A stretch of DNA of 64,000 nt, from assembly GCF_040546685.1 (NCBI RefSeq), contig NZ_JBEPOH010000002.1, forward strand, positions 744,001-808,000. The letters run 5' to 3'. A model generated the notes under the pieces. It searched no databases. It was not told the DNA's origin and saw only the letters and a program-made list of their open reading frames with translations. The translations under genes and the position numbers were made by a program. Every line of letters begins with the position of its first letter. Position 1 is the first letter of the stretch. The stretch is from Variovorax sp. OAS795 (GTDB taxonomy: Bacteria; Pseudomonadota; Gammaproteobacteria; Burkholderiales; Burkholderiaceae_C). Below, piece after piece: positions 1-8,831 of this stretch.

Positions 1-648
1 GAGCTGCACGTGCTGCAGGGCCGCCCCTCGGGCACCTTGCGGCTCAATGCCGCGCGGGTGTCGACCGCGCTGGTGCTGCGACCCTTGCTCGATGGATTCC
101 TGCGCGCCAATCCGAATGTCCACCTCGAGCTGACCAACGACGAGGGCTTCGTCGACATCGTCGACAAAGGCTTCGATGCCGGCATCCGGTTTGGCGAGAG
201 CATCCACCGCGACATGGTGGCCGTGCCCATCGGCGGACCGGTGGCGGTGGCGGTGGTGGCTTCGCCCGAGTACCTGAAGCGCGTGCCCGCGCCCCGGCAC
301 CCCGATGAACTCGTGCGCCACAACTGCATCCGCTTCCGCTTCGCCGCCACGGGGGCGATCTACAAGTGGGAGTTCGAGGTGGACGGCCGGCTCACGGAAT
401 ACGACATCGCGGGCAATCTCACGCTCAGCGACACGATGTTCGGCCTGGACGCCGCGCTCGAAGGCGTCGGGCTGGCCTACACCTTCGAGCAGCTGGCGCG
501 TCCCCACATCCGGGCCAAGCGGTTGAAGCGCGTGCTCACGGCTTTCTCGCCGACCTTCCCGGGCTTTCATCTGTACTACCCCAGCCGCCACGACCAGCCT
601 TCCAAGCTGAAGGCGCTGGTCGAGTACGTGGGGCGGCACCGGCCCTGA
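1..648 (+). CDS. LysR-family regulator, C-terminal part (5' end outside window)
   Basis: The reading frame is open from base 1, so the N-terminal winged-helix domain lies outside the window. What remains is the type-2 periplasmic-binding-like effector domain of a LysR regulator. It starts with the usual [10 protein letters not shown] entry strand, continues through DAGIRFGE and ends in VEYVGRHRP. It converges on the flavin reductase gene with only 13 bases between the stops. The position beside the resorcinol hydroxylase genes is compatible with a role in that locus, but LysR genes usually control divergent neighbours, so its target may lie to the left. The family is clear; the specific function is unknown. 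Confidence 0.85.
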   Translation, partial: ELHVLQGRPSGTLRLNAARVSTALVLRPLLDGFLRANPNVHLELTNDEGFVDIVDKGFDAGIRFGESIHRDMVAVPIGGPVAVAVVASPEYLKRVPAPRHPDELVRHNCIRFRFAATGAIYKWEFEVDGRLTEYDIAGNLTLSDTMFGLDAALEGVGLAYTFEQLARPHIRAKRLKRVLTAFSPTFPGFHLYYPSRHDQPSKLKALVEYVGRHRP

Positions 649-661
649 GCGAAAGGCGGCG

Positions 662-1208
662 TCAGCGCGGACGCGCCAGGGTCTCGGCAAGCTCCCACAG
701 CGAGCCCATCTGCCCCGAATGAAAGAGCAGGGGCGGCGTGTCGGTGCGCGAGAAGCGCTCCACGCGGCCGAGGATGATGGTGTGGTCGCCTTCCTGGTGG
801 CGCGAGTAGGTCGCGCATTCGAAGGTGGCCACGCTGTCCAGAAGCCGCGCGCAGCCGTTGGCCCCGGTCTCGAAGGCATCGGCGAAGCGTTCGAACTTGT
901 CGGCCGCGGGCTTGGCGAAGTGCCAGGCCAGCTCGCGCTGCCCGGCGGTCAGCACGCTGAGATTGAACGGCCGGCTTGCAAGGAAGGCGTCGGCCGCTGC
1001 GCGTGTCGTCGCGGATGCTCCACAGCAGCAATGGCGGATCGAGCGACACCGAGGCGAACGAGTTGATCGTCATGCCCTCGCGCTTGCCGTCGGCCGTGGT
1101 GGTGGTCACGAGGCACACGCCCGTGGGAAAGGCGCCGAGCGCCTGGCGCAGCTGGCGCGCATCGACCGTCTCGGCCGCGTCGCCCGTGATGAGAGCCCAG
1201 GAGTACAT
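662..1208 (-). pseudogene. graD: Flavin reductase of a two-component resorcinol hydroxylase, frameshifted
   Basis: This encodes a small NAD(P)H:flavin oxidoreductase of the HpaC/HsaB type, which would supply reduced flavin to the oxygenase encoded just upstream. The N-terminal part (from [10 protein letters not shown], with [10 protein letters not shown] and [15 protein letters not shown]) is in one frame and the C-terminal part ([20 protein letters not shown] to the stop) is in another. Removing one G near position 995 (C on the + strand) restores one continuous 181-residue protein; the span is 182 codons plus one base. The start is 13 bases after the oxygenase stop, so the two genes form an operon. 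A sequencing error is at least as likely as true loss. The graD name rests on the cluster context. Confidence 0.75.
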
Positions 1209-1221
1209 GGCCTGTTCCCGC

Positions 1222-2487
1222 TCAGTACTGGCCCTTGGGCTCCAGGCCGAGCAGGTACTGGCCCACCATCGAAGACACCGCGTCCCAGTTGAGGCTGATG
1301 TGGCGCGAGATCGCATTGGTGTCGCGCCACATGCGCTGGATCGGCTGGTTCAGCGCCAGGCCCGCGCCGCCCACGCTGGCGAACACCGCCTCGACCGCAT
1401 CGCGCGAAAGCCGAGCGGCAAACGCATGGTCGCGGCGGTTGCGGATGCGCTGCTCGATGCTGATGGCATGGCCTTCGAAGGCCATCTGCTCCACCTGCGC
1501 GGTGTCGCGATAGAGAAGAAGCCGCGCCGCGTCGACGCTGGCCGAAGCTTCGGCCAGGCGCGACTGGACGGGAAAGAATTCGCTCAGCCGGCTGCCGCCG
1601 CCGGCCACGGCGCCGCGGGTGACGCGCGTGCCGGCCAGCTCGATCAGCTCGTCGACCGCGCCTTGCGCCGTGCCGATGATCGGCGACACCAGGCAGACCG
1701 GCACCGCCGAAAGAAAGGGAATGCGGTAGATCGGATTGGTGTTGACCCGGGCGCCGGGCGGGTTGTTGGACGAAGCTTCCGCGAAGGTCAGCTTGCGGTG
1801 CCCCGGAATGAACACCGGCTTGTCGATGACGATGCCCTTGGAGCCCGTGCCCGCCTGGCCGGCGACGTGCCAGTTGTCCTCGATGGCCCAGTCGGCCCGC
1901 GGCGCGAGCAGGAAGCCGGCCGTCGGCGGCGCGCCTTTTTCCTCGGGCGGAAACTGCACACCCAGCAACGCCCACTGGGAGTTGTCCACGTTGGATGCGA
2001 AGAGCCACTTGCCCTGCACCAGGTAGCCGCCGTCCACCTTCTGGGCCATGGTCGCGGGCGCATACGAGCCGCAGACGATCGCGTCCGGGTTCTTGCGCCA
2101 GACGTCGTCCTGCGCTTCTTCCGGAAAGATCCCGACCAGCCACTGGTGAATGGCGCCCAGCGAGCAGCCCCATGACGACGAGGTGCAGCCGCGCGCCAGT
2201 TCGCTGACCACGTCGATGAACGCGGTGAAGCCGTACTCATAGCCGCCGTAGCGCGCGGGCTGCATGAGCCGGAAGAAGCCCGCGTCGTGGAAGGCCTGCG
2301 TGGTGGCTTCGGAAACGCGGCGGTCCTGCTCGGTGCGCTGCGCCCGCTCGCGCAGCATCGGCACCAGATTGCTTGCAGATGCAGCTATTGTTTCGATCGA
2401 GGGCGCATCTTTCACGGGCGACTTCCGGCCCGGGGCGGGCAGCTCGACGCGGTTGAGGCGGGCAAAAGGGTTCATGGCTTCAGTCAT
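1222..2487 (-). CDS. graA: Resorcinol hydroxylase, oxygenase component (acyl-CoA-dehydrogenase-fold flavin monooxygenase)
   Basis: The predicted 421-residue protein belongs to the HsaA/HpaB-like group of flavin monooxygenases that use FADH2 from a separate reductase and share the acyl-CoA dehydrogenase fold. Family-like stretches include [16 protein letters not shown] near the N terminus, [13 protein letters not shown] in the middle and [18 protein letters not shown] near the C terminus. In the resorcinol pathway this enzyme converts resorcinol to hydroxyquinol. The flavin reductase follows it, and hydroxyquinol dioxygenase and maleylacetate reductase are nearby. I chose the MTEAMNPF start because GGAG lies at the proper distance upstream; an earlier in-frame start would overlap the divergent MarR promoter region. 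Substrate assignment comes from context. Confidence 0.8.
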   Translation of the reverse strand: MTEAMNPFARLNRVELPAPGRKSPVKDAPSIETIAASASNLVPMLRERAQRTEQDRRVSEATTQAFHDAGFFRLMQPARYGGYEYGFTAFIDVVSELARGCTSSSWGCSLGAIHQWLVGIFPEEAQDDVWRKNPDAIVCGSYAPATMAQKVDGGYLVQGKWLFASNVDNSQWALLGVQFPPEEKGAPPTAGFLLAPRADWAIEDNWHVAGQAGTGSKGIVIDKPVFIPGHRKLTFAEASSNNPPGARVNTNPIYRIPFLSAVPVCLVSPIIGTAQGAVDELIELAGTRVTRGAVAGGGSRLSEFFPVQSRLAEASASVDAARLLLYRDTAQVEQMAFEGHAISIEQRIRNRRDHAFAARLSRDAVEAVFASVGGAGLALNQPIQRMWRDTNAISRHISLNWDAVSSMVGQYLLGLEPKGQY

Positions 2488-2552
2488 GGGGGAGGCTCCG
2501 GATGGGTTGAATGGAACGCGACAGTGAAGGCCTCGATTGAAGACCAATACAC

Positions 2553-2564
2553 TTGCAAATGCAA
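2553..2564. promoter_or_regulatory. Candidate MarR operator (TTGCA-N2-TGCAA)
   Basis: A perfect inverted repeat with 5-base arms and a 2-base spacer lies in the AT-rich gap between the divergent oxygenase and MarR genes. This is where an autoregulatory MarR repressor would be expected to bind. A near copy (TTGCA-GA-TGCAG, 2373-2384) lies inside the 5' part of the oxygenase gene. Binding is inferred. Confidence 0.4.
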
Positions 2565-2623
2565 TTAATAATTGATTGGGGTTTACGCTATGTCCGGCGC
2601 AAGATCTGCCTGTAGCATTCGGC

Positions 2624-3160
2624 ATGGCCACAAGAAAATCCTCCGCAGCGGAACCTCGCCGGCTGCGCAAGTCGCGCGCCGAAGTGCCCGCCAAATTGAA
2701 TGCATCCGCAGATAAAGTGGCGGACCACGACCTCGAGCGGGCCATTCCCTACCTGCTTGCACGCGCGGGCATGCGAATGGGGCAGTCGTTCAGCAAGGAG
2801 CTCAGGCAGTTCAAGCTCTCGCTGACCGAGTGGCGGGTCTGCGTCGCGCTGCACCACAAGGCACACCAGCGGCTCTCCGACCTGGCGCTGCACACGTCGA
2901 CCGACGCTTCCACGCTCTCCCGCGTGGTCGACGGGCTGCTGCAGCGCGGCATCGTGGTGCGCGACCGGTCGGACGAGGATGCCCGCGCGCTCGCGCTGAG
3001 CCTGACCGAGGCGGGCCGCGACCTCACGCTGCGGATCATCCCGCTGGCCCAGGTGTACGAGCGCGTCTCGCTGTCCGGGCTCACGGCCGCGCAGGCCGAG
3101 TCCCTCCGGGACATGCTGCGGATGGTCTACGACAACCTGGCCGTGCTGGACAACGAGTAG
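2624..3160 (+). CDS. graR: MarR-family regulator of the resorcinol locus
   Basis: The 178-residue protein has a basic N-terminal extension and then a MarR winged helix-turn-helix core. Recognisable parts are LTEWRVCVALHHKAHQRLSD, TDASTLSRVVDGLLQRG (recognition helix) and RDRSDEDARALALSLTEAG (wing). MarR proteins of aromatic catabolic loci usually repress until a pathway compound binds. It is divergent from the resorcinol hydroxylase genes and is followed after 24 bases by a LysR gene. A MarR regulator (GraR) is known for the homologous Rhizobium gamma-resorcylate cluster, which supports the name. An alternative TTG start further upstream is possible, but the ATG at MATRKSSAAE is more usual. 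No strong ribosome binding site is visible for either. Confidence 0.75.
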   Translation: MATRKSSAAEPRRLRKSRAEVPAKLNASADKVADHDLERAIPYLLARAGMRMGQSFSKELRQFKLSLTEWRVCVALHHKAHQRLSDLALHTSTDASTLSRVVDGLLQRGIVVRDRSDEDARALALSLTEAGRDLTLRIIPLAQVYERVSLSGLTAAQAESLRDMLRMVYDNLAVLDNE

Positions 3161-3184
3161 CGGCTCGCCAGAAGGAGCGGCGCA

Positions 3185-4138
3185 ATGAACATCAACTCCA
3201 TCGACCTGAACCTGTTCCTGGTGTTCCAGGCGATCTACGCGACGCGCAGCGTGACGCTCGCGGGCGAGCGCCTCGGCATGACGCAATCGGCGGTGAGCAA
3301 CGCGCTCAAGCGCATGCGAGAGCGCTTCAACGATGCGCTGTTCGTGCGCTCGGCCGATGGCATGGTGCCCACGCCGGTCGCGGAGCGGCTCATCGCGCCC
3401 ATCGAGGAAGGCATTGCCTGCCTGGTGCAGGCCATCGACCAGGGCCGCACCTTCGAGCCCGGCACGTCGAGCCGCATCTTCCGGCTTGCGGTCAACGACA
3501 TCGGGCAGCTGGTCATGATGCCGGAGCTGCTGTCGGTCGCGCGCGGCATCGCGCCCGGCGTTCGCTTCGAGACCGTGGACGTTTCCATGGCCGACGCGCG
3601 GCAGCGCATGCTGCACGGGCAGATCGACATCGCGCTCGGCAGCTGGGAAGCGATGGGCCCGTCGTTCTACCAGCAGCGGCTGTTCGACGAGACCTTCGTG
3701 GTGCTGATGTCGAAGGCGTCACCGCTGGGCGCGCGCGAGCGCATCGAGCTCGACGACTATCTTGCGGCCGAACACATCGCCTACCGGCCGCAGGGAACGA
3801 CCGATTCCCAGCTCCAGCAGACCCTGGAGCGGGCGGGCGCGCTCGACCGGCGGCGCGTGGTCCTCACGGCCGCCCATTCGCTGGGCCTGGCCTCTATCGT
3901 CGCGACCTCGGGCCTGCTGCTGACCGCGCCGGCACGCCTCGCCCACGCCATGGTGGCCACGCGCGCGGACCTGCGCAGCGTCGATGCGCCCTTCGAGGTC
4001 ACGCCCTTCGAGATCCGGCAGCAGTGGCACGAGCGCTTCCACCAGGACAGCGGCAACCGCTGGCTGCGCGAGCTGATCTTCGGCCTCTTCCACGAGCGGT
4101 CCCGCCGCGAGAGCGTGCCGCCGGCGCCAAGCCGGTGA
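3185..4138 (+). CDS. LysR-family regulator (NodD/LinR-like)
   Basis: This is a full-length 317-residue LysR protein. The N-terminal helix-turn-helix covers about residues 6-65 (DLNLFLVFQAIYATRSVT, then MTQSAVSNALKRMRERFND), and the NodD-type effector-binding domain follows. A strong AGAAGGAG site precedes the ATG. It lies 24 bases behind the MarR gene, so the two regulators are probably co-transcribed. Its stop codon abuts the stop codon of the convergent maleylacetate reductase gene with no spacing. It is likely a second, activator-type regulator of the resorcylate operon; its target is inferred from position only. Confidence 0.85.
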   Translation: MNINSIDLNLFLVFQAIYATRSVTLAGERLGMTQSAVSNALKRMRERFNDALFVRSADGMVPTPVAERLIAPIEEGIACLVQAIDQGRTFEPGTSSRIFRLAVNDIGQLVMMPELLSVARGIAPGVRFETVDVSMADARQRMLHGQIDIALGSWEAMGPSFYQQRLFDETFVVLMSKASPLGARERIELDDYLAAEHIAYRPQGTTDSQLQQTLERAGALDRRRVVLTAAHSLGLASIVATSGLLLTAPARLAHAMVATRADLRSVDAPFEVTPFEIRQQWHERFHQDSGNRWLRELIFGLFHERSRRESVPPAPSR

Positions 4139-5200
4139 TCAGGCCGCGGGCGCGGCGCCTTCGAAGGCGCGTTCGAGCAGGGCGCGCAGCGCCGACTTCT
4201 CGAGCGGACGTGGATTCGGATACTGGTTCGAGGCGGCGAGCCCGGCCGCTTTCTCCAGCCCGTCGGCCGGCATGCCGATCGCCTTCAGCGACACCGGCGC
4301 GCCATGCGCCCGTGCCAGTTCGAACAGGCCCGTCGGTGCATCCGCCACGCCGAGCGCCCGTGCAATGCGGGCCATGGCTGCCGGCGCCGCGGCGGCGTTG
4401 TACCTGAGCGCATGCGGAAGAACCACCGTGTGCACCTGCGCATGCGGCAGGTCGAAGCTGCCGCCCAGGGTGTGGCACAGCTTGTGGTGCAGGCCCATGG
4501 ACACGGCGCCCAGCACCGTGCCGCACAGCCACGCACCATAGAGCGCCAGGCTGCGGGCCGGCAGGTCGTGCGGGTTGTCGCGCAGCGGCTGCAGCGAGGC
4601 GGCGCAGGCGCGAATGCCCTCTTCGGCCATCAGCGCGATCACGGGGTTGCTGTCGTGCGCGTACAGGCCCTCCGCCGCATGCGCCATCGCATTGATCGCG
4701 CTCGTGACCGTGAGGTCCAGCGGCAGCGACAGCGTGAGCATCGGGTCGTAGACCACCACGCTCGGAAGCACGCGCGGATCGCGCCCGGTCTTCTTCAGGC
4801 CCTGCTCGGTGATGCCGTAGATGGGCGTCGCCTCGCTGCCCGCATAGGTCGTCGGTACCGCGATGATCGGCAGGCCGGACTCCAGCGCGATGGCCTTGCC
4901 CAGGCCGATGGTGGAGCCGCCGCCGATGGCCAGCGCGCAGTCCGCCTTCAGCTCCGAGGCCAGTGCGCGGGCCTTGCGCGCAATCTCGATCGGCACGTGC
5001 ATGGCCGCTTCGTCGAAGATGGATGCGACGCGGCCGGGCAGGCGGCCGGCAATGGCCTCGGCCTGCGCGCGCTGGTTGGGCGTGCACAGCACCAGCGCAC
5101 GCTTCGCGCCGAGGCGTTCGATCTCCGCCGGCAGTTGGTCGACGCTGTCCGCGCCGAAGACGATGCGCGAAGCGCTCGCGGTGTAGACGAAGCGGTCCAT
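4139..5200 (-). CDS. graC: Maleylacetate reductase
   Basis: The 353-residue protein is a metal-dependent alcohol dehydrogenase-like enzyme (iron-ADH superfamily) of the maleylacetate reductase branch. It reduces maleylacetate with NAD(P)H to 3-oxoadipate, which then enters the beta-ketoadipate route. Family features seen are the nucleotide-binding AIGGGSTIGLGKAIA, VPTTYAGSEATPIYG, the conserved NAMAHAAEGLYA helix and GLHHKLCHTLGG. Only 4 bases separate it from the upstream dioxygenase gene, so they are translationally close partners. It acts directly after the hydroxyquinol ring cleavage encoded there. It is last in the decarboxylase-dioxygenase-reductase operon. Confidence 0.92.
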   Translation of the reverse strand: MDRFVYTASASRIVFGADSVDQLPAEIERLGAKRALVLCTPNQRAQAEAIAGRLPGRVASIFDEAAMHVPIEIARKARALASELKADCALAIGGGSTIGLGKAIALESGLPIIAVPTTYAGSEATPIYGITEQGLKKTGRDPRVLPSVVVYDPMLTLSLPLDLTVTSAINAMAHAAEGLYAHDSNPVIALMAEEGIRACAASLQPLRDNPHDLPARSLALYGAWLCGTVLGAVSMGLHHKLCHTLGGSFDLPHAQVHTVVLPHALRYNAAAAPAAMARIARALGVADAPTGLFELARAHGAPVSLKAIGMPADGLEKAAGLAASNQYPNPRPLEKSALRALLERAFEGAAPAA

Positions 5201-5204
5201 GTGC

Positions 5205-6074
5205 CTAGTCCCTCGGTACGCTGTTCAGGACGAAATCGTAGTCGAGTGTGTAGAAGGGCGTGTCCATGCGCGTGCCGTCGGGCGCGATGCCGGGCTCGTG
5301 GCGCTGCCAGTCGGCAATGAGCGAGGAGCGCACGCCGAACACGGCGTCCGAGCCCAGGTAGCTGCCGCCAGCGCGGAACACATGGGTGATGAGCGTCTCG
5401 TAGCCCGTCGCCCTGATCATGAAATGCAGGTGCGCGGGACGCCACGGATGGCGTCCGAGCCGCTCCAGCAGCTGGCCGACCGGGCCGTCGTGCGGAATGG
5501 CATAGGGCACGGCGACGATGGACTTGAAATGGTAGCGGCCATCCTCGAGGCTCGTCAGGTGGCCCCGGCCCTGCGCGTGGTCGAGCTCCGGGCGCTGCAC
5601 GTCGTAGCAGCCCTCATCGTCGGACTGCCACACGTCGATGCTCGCATGCGCGATGCGCTCGCCATTGATGCCGCGGATGGTTCCGCTGACGAAGCAGGGC
5701 TCGCCGCTCGCACCGTTCGCGATGTCGTCGCCATGCGAATACGCGGGCGCATCGGGCACGTAGAAGGGACCGAACACCGTTGCCTCGGTGCAGCCCGAGG
5801 GGCGACGGTTGCATTGCGCGGTGACCAGCGTCGAAAGTCCCAGCACGTCCGATAACAGGATGAATTCCTGTCGCTTGTCGTCGGTGATCCTTCCGGCGGC
5901 GGTGAGAAAGCCGATGCCCTGCGACCACTCGGCCTCGGTGAGCTGCACCTCGCGCGCAAAGTCGTGCAGGTGCCGCACCAGGCTGTCCATCACCGTCTTC
6001 AGGCGCGGCTCGGGCGTCGCGGCTTGCGCCTTCAGCGCGGCGCTGGTGATGGTCCATTCGTCGATATCGATCAT
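5205..6074 (-). CDS. graB: Hydroxyquinol 1,2-dioxygenase (intradiol)
   Basis: This 289-residue non-heme Fe(III) intradiol dioxygenase has the N-terminal helical dimerisation domain (about residues 1-95) and the catalytic beta-sandwich. The four expected iron ligands can be read off: Tyr157 (GCYDVQ), Tyr191 (AVPYAIPHDGPVG), His215 and His217 (WRPAHLHFM). It opens 1,2,4-trihydroxybenzene to maleylacetate. The neighbouring maleylacetate reductase and resorcinol hydroxylase favour hydroxyquinol over catechol as substrate. It lies between the decarboxylase (30 bases upstream) and the reductase (4 bases downstream) in one operon. Confidence 0.93.
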   Translation of the reverse strand: MIDIDEWTITSAALKAQAATPEPRLKTVMDSLVRHLHDFAREVQLTEAEWSQGIGFLTAAGRITDDKRQEFILLSDVLGLSTLVTAQCNRRPSGCTEATVFGPFYVPDAPAYSHGDDIANGASGEPCFVSGTIRGINGERIAHASIDVWQSDDEGCYDVQRPELDHAQGRGHLTSLEDGRYHFKSIVAVPYAIPHDGPVGQLLERLGRHPWRPAHLHFMIRATGYETLITHVFRAGGSYLGSDAVFGVRSSLIADWQRHEPGIAPDGTRMDTPFYTLDYDFVLNSVPRD

Positions 6075-6104
6075 GTGCGGCCTTGCCTTTTTTTCCGGAA
6101 TGGC

Positions 6105-7088
6105 TCAGGACAGCGGCAGCTTGAACAGCGACAGCGCGTTGGTGCGCCCGATCTTCTTGCGGTCGGCCTCGCTGATGCTCGCGTCGTTGAACCAGTTCGA
6201 CGCGTGGTCGATGTTCTCGAACGGCCAATCGGTCGAGAACAGGATCCGGTCCGACCCGATCTCCAGCATCGCATCGATCAGCGTCTGGGTGCGGAAGTTG
6301 CCCGAGGTCGTGAGGTAGAAGTTCTCGTTGAAGTAGTCGCACAGCTTGCGCTTGGCAGGGTAGCCCTTGGGCGCCTCGACCCAGGCATTGCGGTGGTCGA
6401 CGCGCCACATGTTGTAGGGCAGGCCTTCGCCCAGGTGGCCGAGGATGATCTTGAGGCCGGGGTGCCGATCGAAGAGGCCGCTGGCCATGAGGCGCAGCGC
6501 GTGCACCGCGGTTTCCTGCGCAAAGGCCCAGGTGGGGCCGAGCAGCCAGGGGTGGCCTTCGTAGATCTGTGCCCAGCTCGCGAGCGGATTGCGTGGATGC
6601 AGGTAGAAGGGCGCATCCAGCCGCTCCGCCGCGGCCCAGAACGATGCGTACTGAGGCGCGTCGTAGTAGACGGCATTGTCGGCCGTGCCGACCTGCGAGA
6701 AGCCATTGACCAGCGCGCCGCGAAAGCCCAGCTGGGTCATGCAGCGCTCGAGCTCCTCCGTGGCCTTGTCGGGGTCCTGCATCGGGAGCGCGGCAAAGGC
6801 CTGGAAGCGGTCGGGCCGCCTTGCCACCTGCTCGGCCAGGAAGTCGTTGGCGCGCACCGCGAGCTCATAGGCTTTCTTCGGGTCCGGCACCGCCTGCACG
6901 GCGGGCGCGTTCAGCGACAGGATCATCATCTCCATGCCGTTCGCGTCCATCTGGCGCAGGCGCACCTCGTGCAGGTCGAGCAGGCGCATGCTGAGCTCGC
7001 GCCAATACGCGCCGGGCACGAAGCCGGCCGAATCCTGCAGCGTTTCGGGAATCGCGAAATGTTCCTCGAGTCCGATCTTTCCTTGCAT
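6105..7088 (-). CDS. graF: Gamma-resorcylate (2,6-dihydroxybenzoate) decarboxylase
   Basis: The 327-residue amidohydrolase-fold protein matches the length of the characterised Rhizobium enzyme. It also keeps the same metal and catalytic residues: Glu8 and His10 in LEEHF, His164 in FYLHPRN, His218 in IILGHLGEG and Asp287 in FSTDWPFENIDH. The family removes CO2 non-oxidatively from gamma-resorcylate, giving resorcinol, and the reaction is reversible. A GGAG lies just before the MQGKIGLEEH start. It heads the decarboxylase-dioxygenase-maleylacetate reductase operon and is divergent from the MFS transporter. Residue correspondence is from memory of the family; no structure comparison was run. Confidence 0.93.
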   Translation of the reverse strand: MQGKIGLEEHFAIPETLQDSAGFVPGAYWRELSMRLLDLHEVRLRQMDANGMEMMILSLNAPAVQAVPDPKKAYELAVRANDFLAEQVARRPDRFQAFAALPMQDPDKATEELERCMTQLGFRGALVNGFSQVGTADNAVYYDAPQYASFWAAAERLDAPFYLHPRNPLASWAQIYEGHPWLLGPTWAFAQETAVHALRLMASGLFDRHPGLKIILGHLGEGLPYNMWRVDHRNAWVEAPKGYPAKRKLCDYFNENFYLTTSGNFRTQTLIDAMLEIGSDRILFSTDWPFENIDHASNWFNDASISEADRKKIGRTNALSLFKLPLS

Positions 7089-7422
7089 ACCTGTCTCCTT
7101 TTGCGCGGGCATTGCCGCGAACAGCTGACCGACGGCAGCGCCACAGCGGCGCTCGACCTGAGGGCAATCTATGAGAGCGGGCAAGGGCGGTCCAACAAAG
7201 ATCGGTGATAGCGCGCATTCGGGGATCGCATGGGCGCCCACGGCCTGTGGGTAGACCCGCCCCAACATTCACGAGCCGCATAGAGGGCATCCGGAAAATG
7301 CGTTGGACCCCGCGGGACGGCACGACCATGATCGCCTCCATCGCTGCCGGTGCCGCAACTTCCATTGCGAGACGCGGGCGGCGCACCAGGCACCTTTGCC
7401 ATTCGAATCGGAGACAAGCGCC
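7089..7422. promoter_or_regulatory. Divergent intergenic region between decarboxylase operon and MFS importer
   Basis: This 334-base gap must hold promoters for both the graF operon and the transporter. I see no convincing -10/-35 pair, no copy of the MarR-type TTGCA-N2-TGCAA palindrome, no sigma-54 motif and no small coding frame. Shine-Dalgarno sequences are present at both edges (GGAG before each start). Confidence 0.5.
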
Positions 7423-8805
7423 ATGCGTCAGATCGACCTTCACAAGCTGGCAGACGATGCTCGCTTCAACCGCTTCCACGGCCTCGTGCTGCTCTGGTGT
7501 GCGCTCATCATCGTGTTCGACGGCTACGACCTCGCGGTGGTCGGCATCGCCTTGCCATCGATCATGAAGAAGATGGGCGTGGATGCGACCAACGCCGGCT
7601 TCATGGTGAGCTCCGCGCTCTTCGGCATGATGTTCGGCGCCATCTTCATGGGCACCATCGCCGACCGCATCGGCCGGCCCCGCGCGATCGCCATCTGCGT
7701 GGCCTTGTTCAGCGTCTTCACGGCGGCCGCGGGGCTGGCCGAGACGCCGCTGGCGTTCAGCGCCATGCGCTTTCTCGCGGGGCTCGGCATCGGTGGCGTG
7801 ATGCCGAACGTGGTGGCGCAGATGACCGAGTACTCGCCGAAGAAGATACGCGCCACGCTCGTCACGCTGATGTTCAGCGGCTATGCGGTCGGGGGCATCA
7901 TCGCCGCGATCCTCGGCAAGGGACTGATCGAGAGCTATGGCTGGCAGTCGGTCTTCTTCGCGGCGGGCGTGCCGGTGTTGCTGATCCCGTTCATCCTGAA
8001 GTCGATGCCCGAATCGATGCCGTTCCTGCTGGCCAAGGGCCGCGTCGACGAGCTCAGGAACATCGCCGCACGCCTGGAGCCGGGCTACCGGCCCGTGGCC
8101 ACCGACAGCTTCGTGGTGCCCGCCAAGGACCGGGCCGACAGCGCGCCGATCAAGCACCTCTTCTACGACGGCCGGGGGTTCAGCACGGTGATGTTCTGGA
8201 TCGCTTTCTTCATGTGCCTGTTCATGGTCTTCGCGCTGAGTTCATGGCTCACCAAGCTCATGGCGGGGGCGGGCTACAGCCTCGGCTCGGCGCTGACCTT
8301 CGTGCTGGTGCTGAACGTCGGCGCCATGGTCGGCGCCATCGGCGGCGGATGGCTCGCCGACCGCTTCCACATCAAGTACGTGCTCGCGGGGATGTATGCG
8401 CTGGCGGCCGTCTCGCTCACGCTGCTGGGCTACAAGATGCCGACGCCGGCGCTGTTCGTCCTCATCGGCCTGGCCGGCGCCTCGACCATCGGCACGCAGA
8501 TCGTGGCCAACGCCTACGCGGGCCAGTTCTATCCAATGGCCGTGCGCGCCACCGGGCTCGGATGGGCATTGGGCGTCGGCCGCAGCGGCGCGATCCTGGC
8601 GCCGATCCTGATCGGCGTGCTGGTGGGCATGAACCTCCCGCTGCACCAGAATTTCATCGCCATCGCGATTCCGGCCGTCATCGGCATGGTCGCGGTGCTG
8701 CTGATCCAGCACGACCGGTCGGCCTCGGCGTCGGCACTGCGCGCGGAGGCCCTTGCCGCAGTGGACAAGTCGATCGCGGGGGTGCCCCGGATGCCGGGCG
8801 CCTGA
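7423..8805 (+). CDS. MFS aromatic-acid transporter (AAHS family)
   Basis: The 460-residue protein has the 12-helix layout of the aromatic acid:H+ symporter family (PcaK/BenK-like). The family signature is visible in TM1 (FDGYDLAVVGIALPSIM) and in the loop 2-3 motif ADRIGRPRA; the corresponding second-half loop is GGWLADRFHIKYV. It very likely imports gamma-resorcylate or a similar dihydroxybenzoate, because it is divergent from the decarboxylase operon. A GGAG site precedes the ATG. A short GC hairpin after the stop may terminate it. The transporter of the homologous Rhizobium cluster is called graK, but I do not assign that symbol here. Confidence 0.88.
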   Translation: MRQIDLHKLADDARFNRFHGLVLLWCALIIVFDGYDLAVVGIALPSIMKKMGVDATNAGFMVSSALFGMMFGAIFMGTIADRIGRPRAIAICVALFSVFTAAAGLAETPLAFSAMRFLAGLGIGGVMPNVVAQMTEYSPKKIRATLVTLMFSGYAVGGIIAAILGKGLIESYGWQSVFFAAGVPVLLIPFILKSMPESMPFLLAKGRVDELRNIAARLEPGYRPVATDSFVVPAKDRADSAPIKHLFYDGRGFSTVMFWIAFFMCLFMVFALSSWLTKLMAGAGYSLGSALTFVLVLNVGAMVGAIGGGWLADRFHIKYVLAGMYALAAVSLTLLGYKMPTPALFVLIGLAGASTIGTQIVANAYAGQFYPMAVRATGLGWALGVGRSGAILAPILIGVLVGMNLPLHQNFIAIAIPAVIGMVAVLLIQHDRSASASALRAEALAAVDKSIAGVPRMPGA

Positions 8806-8807
8806 CT

Positions 8808-8830
8808 GCGGCGATGAGACTCCTCGCCGC
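8808..8830. terminator. Candidate terminator hairpin after the MFS gene
   Basis: Seven-base arms GCGGCGA and TCGCCGC flank a 9-base loop and are followed by TTTAT. The hairpin lies between the convergent stops of the MFS gene and the alpha/beta hydrolase gene. The T run is short, so efficiency is uncertain. Confidence 0.45.
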
Positions 8831-8831
8831 T

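Noticed and set aside
2488..2745. Longer N terminus for the resorcinol hydroxylase
   Set aside because: The extension would run through the divergent promoter gap into the MarR gene and lacks a ribosome site; the MTEAMNPF start has GGAG.
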